From positions 27,605,501 through 27,669,500 of the forward strand of contig OY754464.1 of the NCBI GenBank assembly GCA_963575645.1: 64,000 nucleotides of DNA, in the 5' to 3' direction. Every line of letters begins with the position of its first letter. Within the stretch, counting starts at the first letter, position 1. The position numbers and the translations under genes are program-made. The DNA is from Xanthostigma xanthostigma. Taxonomy: Eukaryota > Arthropoda > Insecta > Raphidioptera > Raphidiidae. Positions 12,201 to 24,200 of this stretch are shown piece by piece. The notes beneath the pieces are model-generated. The model was not told where the DNA came from and did not search any database. It saw only the letters and a program-made list of their open reading frames with translations.

Positions 12201-15200
12201 TACTTTGTAGATCGTATTATATCTTATCTTAACTGGCAGAGTTACTCCTTTCTCAATGTAGACCCCTTTAACAAATTTCAAAATTGATAACATTCACGCG
12301 ATCAACATCCTGACAATCTTTGAAAATGACGCCCATGTTGATTTTTAGATTATTTACCTCATTGCACCCTCTGAAGGGGTTGTTTTTGAAAAAGCATGAA
12401 ACACGTGTTTATTTATTTGTTGACAGGAGTAATCCTGCGCTTTTCCAATAGATCCAATACATCTATGTATCTTTTATGATTTCTCTCGAAGCAGGTCGTT
12501 TCGACGCCAACGGTTCGACGCCAACGTTTCGACGCGTGGTCAGTTCGACGCCGTACGTTTCGACGCGGGGTCAGTTCGACGCCATACTCTTTTTTCGTGC
12601 TTTTTTTATTTTTAGAATAACTTTGCATCATCATTCAAATAAATGCGATATGCCTGATATAATATAACATATATTTTATATCTATATATATAAAACAAAG
12701 TCGTGTTAGTTACACCATTTATAACTCAAGAACGGCTTAACTGATTTTAAAAAACTTTTTTTTGTTCGATTCGTCTCCAGGCAGAATAACACCTACGGTC
12801 GTTCGTTTTTGAATTTTACTTTACTGCCAGTATGGACATGACAACAAATTGTTGTGAATCGTTCCACGTAAAGTTCAACGGGAAATTTTAATAATAAAGT
12901 ACAACGACAGGCTTTTCTTATCAACGAAGTAATTCCTGTTGAATTCTTTGTTATAGCTTTTTGGGTTTCACATTAACATTTATTATATATAATATCTATT
13001 ATATCAGTCATATTACTTATTTATTTGAATCACGCTTCATATATATAACATATAAAATATATATTATATTATATCAGGCATATCGCATTTATTTAAATGA
13101 TGATGCAAAGTTATTCTAAAAATAAAAAAAATACGAAAAAAAGTATGGCGTCGAACTGACCCCGCGTCGAAACGACCTCGCGTCGAACTGACCACGCGTC
13201 GAAACGTTGGCGTCGAACCGTTGGCGTCGAAACGTTGGCGTCGAACTGACCTGTACCGGATTTCTCTATGCAAATTTTGAACCCCCGTTACACCCTTTAA
13301 CGGGTTAAATTTTCAAAAATCTGTTCTTATAAGTAGATGCCTATACGTCATAATAACTATCTGTGTGCCAAATTTCAGCCCAATCCGTCCAGTGGTTTGA
13401 GCTGCGCGTTGATTGATCATTCAGTCAGTCAGTCACGGTTTCCTTTTATATATTTAGATTAGTTGAGCCACTGAAAGTTTCTTATCAATGTCTTCACGAG
13501 CGCACGCAAGGGGCAGGTGCCTCTGAGAATTGGAACAATTGAATAAAGTGGTTAATTTCATGCGCTCTTACTTTACTTAAATCATTTTTATTTCCCGTTA
13601 TTAAACTTTGACGCCTGACAATTCCTCGAATTGCACTTAGAACGTCTTATAGTTGCAATTATATGCGATAACCGGTAGTCCATGTTTACTGTCAACACTT
13701 TTGCCCCATTGAATAAAATTCTGCGTACGTCCTTGTACGTATTTTACAATGTCAAGATCAATTGCTTTAAGGCTAAATCTCAAGGGGCGTAAGTTCATAA
13801 TGTGTTCAGTTGGGCATATTTTATTAACACAAAAATTCACCTTGATTATTAAATAAAGTCAACGCCGCCTTGGGCTACCTGAAATTGAACGCCACCCCAC
13901 CCATCAACATTTAATATTGACCATATAGAAAATAACACACAAATAGTAGTTCACGTGCCTCGTTCGGAAATGTAGGCGTTATACGAGAATTGACATTATG
14001 TTAAAATGAGCGACAAGAGGATTTTAAGTCACCCGAGTCATAACATCATTACGAACTAGATACATAGATACTAGCTTTTTTGGATGCATGATGCATCTCC
14101 TATAAAATAGCTGATTTTCACTTCATAATAAGTAGGTATATACTATATACTATAGGTATAGGATATATTTGACAGTGTCCGGCCTTATTGAATTCTATTT
14201 GAGTTGTTTACGAAAAATATAAATTTTTTTTGTTTCTGTTGCTCATATACTAGTTTTGGAAATTACTGTTGGATTGGTTTTACCCCACTAGTGTGAAACG
14301 GATCATTTTACTACCGCTATACAACAATGAAATATAGCTATTTAATAGAGGAGTGTGTAAAAAATGATTCAAATACCGTCGACATAACAACAGTCCTTTG
14401 AAAAGACAAAAAAAAACCTGTACTGTCGCCCATATGATTAGCTCACCCCGACTCAAGATGTGAGAGCGACACTAAATCGTGGACCAATAGCACCCAGTCC
14501 ATTCTTCCAAAAAGTCAATTCACCGCTAATGATTTTACAACGGAATAAATAATTTTATTCAACACGCGTGAGTAATATGTAATTTCGGGGCCCTGCTAAA
14601 TTCGGGAGAAATAATAAATTACGTCATGTTGACGCGTAGAGTGCTAATAATGAGCCGTACTGTGTGATAATGAATTTTTTGGACCAATAGAAACGCAGTA
14701 GCAAGCCCAAGCGTGCAATAATGAAAAAAAACTGCACAGCTTCTGGACCAATATGAATATGGTAGGCGGTACTGTATATATGAAAACAGCTTCGCAATTC
14801 AGCGAAAGTCATGGCCATCTTGTGTGCATCGAGGGCGGTGGATACGTCAATCAATGAAGTGATTTATTATTTTTCCCTCTTTTATCAGGGCCCCGATTAC
14901 ATATTACTCGTGCTAGTTGAATAAAATATTATGTGCGACCATTGATCGAAGGAGAATATTCCACTCGCGTGCGTTTTACCCCACTCGCTACGCTCGTGCG
15001 GCAAATTTCACGCTCATGGAATCTTCTCCTTCTCTCACTAGTCACTAGTCGCACAATATACTATTAAATTGATTATTATTATTAAATATATTCTCTAATT
15101 TAAATTTAAACGAATATAAATTTACAATAATTGTCCATGCAATGCAAAAGGCAATAACTCTTTTAATATTAACTTGATCAATATACCACAAAAATATTTC

Positions 15201-18200
15201 TTAATGCATAGTTGGCTAACCTGTTAACGCAGTGTGACAATAAAAAGTGAAACTGTATTTTTAATTCAATTTGTCGGTCACTCATGGTCTTAAATAACAT
15301 TATTATGTTTCACCTATAATTAGGAATAAAATTTGTTATATGATACATACATACCTACTATGTTAATGTTAATAAAGCAGTCGTTATTAATTTATTTATT
15401 AAGATGTTTAATTGCGTTTGTAATTTGGCTAATTATCGATAGATTAATTATATAGTTGTTCCCGTGGCTTGTCCTCGCTTTTTGAATGACGGACTTTAGC
15501 TGCTTCATAGCAACCTAACATAATGATTTGTTATCTTAGGCGACTTTCTGAACATGCTAGTAAAATAGTTTCCAAATACTACTGTGTGACACGATATTGT
15601 ATCAAAATGGGTCCCACGTATATCAAAATTTGCTAATTTTGAACAGTGCATATTATTCCTTACACGTAAACACTGAAAATGATGTAGAAAACTAGTCATA
15701 CTTCTTTATCTATAGAAAGATATGTTATATTATGGTCCTTGTGGTTCGTACAGATCACAGGACCAATTGGCGACTACTAATTATCTACGTCATTTCGGTA
15801 GCGGCATAATTCTATTTTTAAAATTCCATTGAAAATACACACTTGTGAGGAATTTTTACTATAGAAAATGCTTCTGAAAAATTTCGAAAAATTGTTTTAT
15901 AATCTGTTTATAATGTAACTTCTAACAACAATAAAAAATGGAATGAGCCTGTGAGTCACCAGAAAAGAAATAAAAAAATGTTTTACCCTGCTCGATGAGA
16001 CTTGTTCATAGACACTTGTCGATATGTGGGAGTCAGAGGCGGCGTTACCCATTGCGAGGCTCCGGGCGGCAGGTCTTTGCGAGGCCCTTTGTCCTTCGTG
16101 AAAATTATGTGATGCGAAAGTAGGTCTGAATTAAGTTGTGAATTATATCAGACAACACTGCGGCGGCCCTGATTGTTAGGCTATATTTAAGAAAAAATCA
16201 AATCCCGCTGTCGGGCCTAACAATCACGACAGCCGCAGTGTTGTCTGATATAATTCACAACTTAATTTATTGTTGTGAATATGCTGTGGACTACGGGAGG
16301 TAAAAATCATTATTTATCTAATAATCCGTCCACCAAAACTCAAAACAATCTTGAACTTTTAATTTACCGTTATGTTACAACCTTAATAAATAATTAAGGA
16401 TCAAAGTCAAAAGTTTTAAATAAAAAAATATAGTTAAGAAATCTATATTTTTTAAAATTTGCTTGGGTTGTTGCGCGAGGCCCCTGCAAGAGCGAGGCCC
16501 CGGGCGATTGCCCTGTTCGCCACCCCCTAAGGCCGCCGCTGGTGGGAGTCCCCATAAAAGCCTATGTAGCAGTAGCACTTACCTATTATATCGTTTAGGA
16601 GCTAGACCAGTGTTTCCCAAAGTAGGCGGTATCGCCCCCCTGTGGGCGTTGAAGCAATTCAGAGGGGCGCTATTATCCTCAGAAGTAATTGGGTGACATT
16701 GAATAAAAGCTCCAAAAACCACATTACTCAAAATATCAACCCTCTATACATCGAAATAATGAGTGCGTCCCTATACAAGCCATTTCGGTACATATTTTCC
16801 CTCCATAATTTGACCAAATAAATTGGACATCTGTATCCCGAACATAACAACTCAAAATTAGTTAGAATGAATCTTAACCTCTATACAAGTCGAATATTGC
16901 AAAATCCTCCATAAGTCGAAAACTCTATAACTCGAATTTTTTGGCATCTCAAGTTCGACTTACAGAGAATCTACTTTTATTATTATCAGGATTATTATCT
17001 AATATAATTGATAAATAATTTTATAATTTAAGCGTCAAGTTGTGTCATTTACAACAATATTTTTCTTTATTGTTCCGTACGTAAAAATATAGATACATAA
17101 AAGAAAGCATAGTCACTGCATTTTTATTTGTTCACTTAAAGAAGGTAGATTTCTAGGAGGCGTCGAATAATTTTCTATTTGAAAATGGGGAGGTAGTCTA
17201 AATAAGTTTGGGAATCTCTGAGCTAGACAGATTTAACTGTGAGAAGAATGGGGCTCCACTCTTTGAGTACGAACTATACGTTGACCTAAAAATGAACAAA
17301 AGGGTCGGAATAATTAATATCAAATTGTATTTGAAACAAAACACATACTAATACTGTGTCAGCGAAAACTGGATCAACTGGTTCGATTTACAAAAAAAAT
17401 TAAACAGATCTAGGACAAGATGCAAGTATGTCGTGTCATGGTCGAAACATCGACATTTCGCGGGTTTTTTTTAGCATTCAAGAGATTGTTAATTGCGAAT
17501 ATCGAAGATATGTATATAGTATTATTAATTATAGATACTAATTACCATAATGGAATGCTCGAAATAGCCGGAAGAGCAGACAAGGAAGTCGTTTTTTTTA
17601 TTTCTATAACGGGTTTTATCTGTAATATTAAAATTATAAAAAACACATTAATATAATTAGCTACTTACTTAGAGCGGAATTTCTTTTATGCAACTTATCA
17701 TTTAGGTACAGTTCACAAGTCAATTAATTTAGGAATACGGTTCAAAATATGCCAAATTTCAACTGTCTAGTAGCTCTTTCCTACCGACAGTATATTCTAT
17801 AACAGGCCTGGGCAAATGGCGGCCCGCAGCGCACTTTCATCCGGCCCGCGAAGCATTTTAGAAAAATAGTGGCGGAAATAGAATGTGAGGGCCTTTTTTT
17901 TTTTGCTCTCCGATTGCGGAAATAAAATGTGAGGATCTTTTTTTCTGCAAATTTTTGGCCCGCGAAGAAATTTTCGTCAGCCATCCGGCCCGCGGTCAAA
18001 TTTTCATCACCTATGTGGCCCGCCAATCAAAAGATTTGCCCATCCCTGTTCTATAAGGATAGACTTATGATAACATAAAAAGATTCTCTACAAACCTAAA
18101 AAGTAAAGGTTGTGGTTCTGAACTGCTAAAGCTTATTTTCAAATTTTGGAAATACGGAACTTTTCGCTCACAACTGCGTGTTAGTTGGTCTAATTATTCT

Positions 18201-21200
18201 GAACTGTTTAAACTTGGTTCTAGCAGCTCCAGGCTTCTTCTAGAACCATGTTCGGATTAGTCCGAGAATTTGACTGACAAACATGCAGCTGAGTCCGAAG
18301 AGTTCTGTATTGCCGACAGACGCTTTTGGAGTTCAGAACCAGTTCCAGAACTTTCAACAAACAAACCTATTGTTGTGATGCAGTGTAATTAAAATTGCCA
18401 CGAGTCGCCACTGGTGCTAGTGTCTCTTAATAAGTTTGACATTAAAAGCGAACTTTACACATATTTATCTACTTTCCTTATAGAAAGTGAATTAAGCATG
18501 CATTGTAAGATATTGTTATATTATTAACATAACGTCTCGTAATTTTAGGCACAGCGGGCACAACCACAGCGCTGATTATTTAATAGTGTAATAGATTCTG
18601 TCATTATTAATGTCAGGGCCGGATTTAAGGGGGGACGACCGGGGCTGAAGCCCCGGAGTCTCCACAAGAGTGGGGCCTCCACAATAGAAATTTCTAGATA
18701 AAATTTCCTAACAAATAACGAATAATTTCGTTAACTCTATAATTTAATTTGGTTTATTTCTTGTATTTTTTATTTTACTATTATCTATACGTATATGTTT
18801 TTGAAAAGAATTTGATTTGTTTCGCAATAAATTATTGGAACACTTAAAAGAAAAAAATGGTTTAACTTGTTTGGAAAATAATTAGGGGCCTCCACTCCTT
18901 CGTTGCCCCAGGGCCTACACACCTTTAAATCCGGCCCTGATTAATGTTAGATATTTTAAACAGAACGTTTTACTTATTTAAATTTAATCTAGTTCGCGGA
19001 TGGCGAACCTATGGCACGCGACGGATTATTCGAAATAATTAAAAATATAACTAGATGTCGAAAAAAATTGATTAAATCAAATACGAAAAAAAATGTAATA
19101 TATGATTGAAATTATTCATTTCATCTAGGATTGATTCATTTTTTGGACAGCTAAATTTCTTTGGCTCCTTGTCGGCACGTCGTAGTTATATTAAACATTT
19201 TTGAAAAAAATTTACACGAAGATGTAGAAAGGTACGACATCCCCGTAGTATATCTATCCGCTATCGTATATCTAAATCAATGAGATTGTCTCTAGTTCAA
19301 ATTTGGTAGTTTTGAACAGCGCGTATTGCTAGCGTCTAATTTTTAAGATTTTGATTTATTAATATTTAATTGACGTTAATGTCCGGATTTGGATCATCTT
19401 CAGAATAATACGAAAATGATATAAAAATAAGAATTATATATTCAAAATTTAATTATGAAAAAATATTAGGTATAAGTTCATATTATTCTTCAAACAAACT
19501 ATTGTCATCTGCAGATGACAGTAGAACCCACATCTCTAATATATTAGAGATTTCTGCAGATGCTGATTTTTTGACGTTCACGCATTTGCAAATGGCCTAG
19601 GATACCATCTCTCCGGATTTCGCCCGGAGCCTTAGAGACGATCGCCGAGTCTCTGGTCAAACGCAAAGTTCTCCGGTGCAAGGGGCTTTGCAACATTCCT
19701 AAATGATTTACGTAAACCAACTTTCAGAATTGTTTCTTTATGCCCATAGAAACAATTGCATTTATTTCTTTTCATTTGAAGATACTTATCCAAATATTTC
19801 CACTCCGTCGAATTTCGACAAGTTAGTCTATAAATATATCATAATGATTTAAATTTTATAGGGATTGTCCGAAAAATGAAATCTGGTGTGAAATGAGAAA
19901 ACAATAATTGAAAATGATTAATTAAAAATAATAGAAACCGTGTATTTAAAATAAGGTTATAATTTTAAATATGTGAAAAGAAAATAAATCGATGCAAAAA
20001 TATCACAGATAGTAATGAGTCTTTCTGCGTGAACAACAATGAAAATAACCAAAATACTTAAAACAGAAGTCTAGTACATGCTTTTTAATTTTATTGAATA
20101 ATTTAACATATTTTCCTATATTAAAAAAGCATATACAGCTATGTAGAGTAAGTCATAAATAATAATTTAATAATTACCACACATCGTCACGTTTAGCTGA
20201 GTTATGTCAATCGTTAATTTACCGTAACAGAGAAATGCGTTACGTTATTTGAATGCAGGGCGGGATTAAGGCTAAATTACTACAATCAATACATCAATAG
20301 ACAATAGAATAAATCTAACATTCATTGTCTTGGGTGGTAAACTGTACCAGCATTACACAAATTATGTAATGCCGGTATATATATATAGTTCAATAAATTT
20401 TTTTTATTTTAAAAAAAGAATAAATAAGTAATTCCATAACTTCATGCAGTTACCTACACTACAATTTAAAATTCTGGTGTTAATTTTATTTAACCAAACA
20501 CTGATTTCAGTACATGTGAAAGTTTTTTAGTATATTTAATGAATTATGTACAGAAGTTAGTTCAATAAATATAGGATAAAGTAAGTAAGGTAATGTAATA
20601 AATTGTCTGTCTGTACGTTTTTTTGCTTATACAGTAGAGCCTCGATAAGTTTAAGTTCAAGGGAAACGTTGAAAAATTTAAGTTATATAGTTTTTTACTT
20701 ATCGAGAGTTGAAGTTCGAGAGGTTTTGGAAGTTCTATTTTTAACTTAATGTTAGTGTGTTCAATTTTCACTTAATTTTATCATTCGCTAATTAATATTT
20801 CATGCTCACACGGCACAGCAATACGTAAAGCGATTTAGTGAAAGACTGAAGTGAAAATTTTATCAAGCTCTTGGCAAAACCTTTTGTTTGTATACTTATT
20901 CACGATGAATCACTGATAATACTTACTTTAAGTTATGGAGTTCACCAAAATATTATATTTAGTTATCGAGGGCCAACGCTCAGAATATTTGTTCAAATTA
21001 CCGAAGTTTTGGACTTTGAGGGGAAGGAAATTAAAAAAAATGTTTAAGTTACAGAGGTTTTTAACTTATCGAGGTTCTACTGTACCTCGAGTCCGATAAA
21101 ATTATTATCATTAATCGTGCACACCAAAATCCCGTTATGTACAAATCGAGGACGAGCAAAGTCACGGGTACAGCTAGTAAAATATAAAGTATGGCTAAGG

Positions 21201-24200
21201 GAGGGACGAAAATTGTTGTACTGAATTCTTTAGAGAACTGAGACTGACTCTGGAGTGTGACTAATTGTTTGTCAAAGCAGAGGCAAAAAAAAACTAGCGG
21301 GGCGCAACAGAAAAAGTTTGCACATCACTCGTCTAAAGAGCTGATTATTATAGTGCCCGCGGTGAGAGTCGAAGCCAGGCACGTCATCAATAATATAGTA
21401 GTGAGCGCCTACTTGCCCGCAGTCAGTGGCGTGTGGAATAAATTCGACATATCCAATATATCGGTAGAATAAAAATAAACACTCGACGCACATGGATCTC
21501 CGAAACAGCCAATAGCAAACTAGAAGGCGGGCGTAATGCGTTCACGTCACTATGACGTGGTGGCTTCATCTTTCGCCGCAGCTATTCTACATTCTAAACG
21601 TTTTCTTTTCTTCACAGATTTTGGTAATATGGTGTGCATACGAACATCACGTCGGTACAAATGCCCAGGAACCTTTGCCACCACGTGCCTTAATCCCCGG
21701 GGCGATACCTCTAAGACCTGTGATTCCAGGGTCGAGTCCCGCAAGGGGAGGTTCACCAGCTGGACCTGCGTTTAGACCTGGACGTCTCTTTCAAGGTATG
21801 CTTATCTCTGACAGTTTCGACTTCAATCCCGACATAAAAAGTTTTTATGCGCGTCAAGTTGCATGAACCAACTTACATTTTTTTAACTTTTTCAACGCCA
21901 ATCGTTTGTTCTACGTTTGTACCTGGCGCCTACAAAATTTCAGCGTTTGTAGCGAAAAAATAAAAAAGTTATTAGCAAGTCACTAATAAATGTAGATACA
22001 CTACTGGCCGAAAGCAAGCGACTAATTTAATATTCAAATTACTTAGTCGGTTTCCTTTTGGCCAGTAGTGTACATTTATTAGTGACTTTTGCTACTAACT
22101 TTTTTATTTTTTCGGTACAAACGCTGAAATTTTGTAGGCGTCAGGTACAAACATAGAACAAACGATTGGCGTTGAAAAAGTTAAAAAAAGACGGGTTGCA
22201 CTCCGGGAGTGCCGGCAGAAGTGAAAACTTGAATATTAACGTCTTACGAATTTTCGATCAAAATGGTTTGTATCATAGATTGCATTTTTATGTATGATAT
22301 TTCAACGCTAGATGTCTAACGTTGTATAATTAAAAGTTTTCGTCTTACGAATTTTCGATCAGGTCACGTGTCCCTGACGCGAGTTTAACATTAATTTTTA
22401 CCCATACAACGCCGCTAAAGAAGTTTTCACTTCAAAAATGTAAGTTGGTCCATGCAACTTGACGCGCATAAAGTTTTTAACTCATTGATATCACATAAAA
22501 GAGATGTCTTATGTCTCTCTTTGATCATTAATATTTTTTTTTTTAAATCTAAACCTCTTTTGGAACGGTAGAATAAAATCGATTCACGAGTTTGAAAGTG
22601 TAACGAAACGTTACAATGTATGTATATCGGCCGAACAATGCTGTGGATGAAAGGTATAGTGGTTGCCTCGTAAACTAGAGTTCGTACGTTGGCGGTCGCT
22701 GCTATTATTTTTTTTTCTCATTATACAAGATTTACTTCTATGGTGTGTAGTGTAATACAGTCTCTTTTTTCAGCAGGTGGGGCGCCTAGACGTCCGGTGC
22801 CCTCCAACGGTTTCTACCGATCTTCGCTAGCACCATCAACCGCGACAGCGTCGCCATCGACGGCGGCCACCAGACCTGTCAGTGAAGAACCGGAAGACGA
22901 CGAAGACGTACAAATCGGCGCCGGCCCACAACAGAGATACAACGCGTTTGAAAGTCAAGAGCAAGTTGCTCAAAAACAAGCGCTATTAGCTCAACTGACT
23001 CCCGCCCTAGAAAGCCTTGGACAACCAATAGCCGCGAGTCCAGCTCCTCAACCTGCTTTCAGGTAATCATCAACATAGAGCAACAATTGTACTTCTTGTC
23101 GGGGGTGCGCTTGTTAAACGATGCAAAAACAAACAAACAAACTCTCAGGTTAAACTCATATACCTGCTCCGTTCCGTCGTGGGTAAAAAGAGCGATAAAG
23201 CTGGATCACTTTCATCCAATAACACGTAGATCTGCTGATTGTAAAGAGCCAATAAGCAAACGTCAAAAATAGACATATACTTTTATTCTATACTGAGCAT
23301 AGGAATAAAATCGCAATTGAACCATTAGGGTTCAAACATATACTTCTGTTTTTTTTAAGCCGTAAGCACTGGCGTATCCAGGAGGGCAAAACAAGCACGG
23401 GGGATCTGGCTTAAGAAATTTCTAATTTGCCCCCTCCTGGGCCAAAAGCTAGGCACGCCCATGTTAACGTCATAGAAAAAGACAAAGTATGCAAGTACAT
23501 CAACCAATCCTATCATCGGGGAAATTAGGGAATTACATAGAAGAAAGAGATGCAGATATACTTTTGATACGCTTTGTTGCCTTCACTCACCGCACATTGA
23601 GTAGATAGACAATGATTCATATAGTAAATCATTAAACTTACGATGAAAATAGCGAGTTAATAAGAAAGAGACATACGACTCAATTTTATCTCCCTCTGTT
23701 GTACGCCTGTGGATGACAAGTATTTCACTGTGTCGAAAAAGTTTGAATAAGATAGATCATAGAGGTTCGCAAACAGGCAGACTTACCCCAAAAGAGGAGG
23801 GATAAAATTCTCATGAGATTTCCGAACGATCTTTCAATCCATTCTTGTCATTAAAAATTTGTTTATAATTTTGAAATTATTGGTACAAGTTGTGGGATAC
23901 ACAGTGGCGGATTTACCAGCAGACAGAGTAGGCTTGAGCCTAGGATAGCAGATTTTAGGGGTGGCAAATTTGGTATCCGAATTTTTTCCTTTTTTTTTAG
24001 GCAGTTTAATTACGTTTACCGAATGTACATTATTGTGTAAGTAGCATAGATACATACCCCCGCCTCATTAGTCGTACATGATTAAGCTTTGATTAGCTCA
24101 GAAATATACCCAAAAACTATTTCTTGTGCAATTTCAACCAAATTGTTGGATTGTAAAAATAATTTAGGAACTGGCAATTGTAGAGGCAATGGCGGCAAAA

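Larger units (their letters stand above)
9268..21617. other. Intron 1 of the cuticular gene, transposon-filled
   Basis: This 12.35-kb interval holds the hAT, Tigger-like, foldback and tandem repeats listed separately, plus remnants such as a hAT-like end near 10159 (CAAGGGCGTAGATATAGG) and a degenerate segment near 19000. At 9300-10150, 15060-16030 and 19200-20600 I see only AT-rich sequence without genes. Confidence 0.5.

Noticed and set aside
12413-13273. Two mirrored frames with similar peptides
   Set aside because: They are translations of the inverted GTCGAA repeats and not genes.
21552-21617. In-frame ATG just upstream of cuticular exon 2 as the true start
   Set aside because: The peptide it adds (MTWWLHLSPQLFYIL...) crosses a strong polypyrimidine tract and AG acceptor at 21617, so it is intronic.
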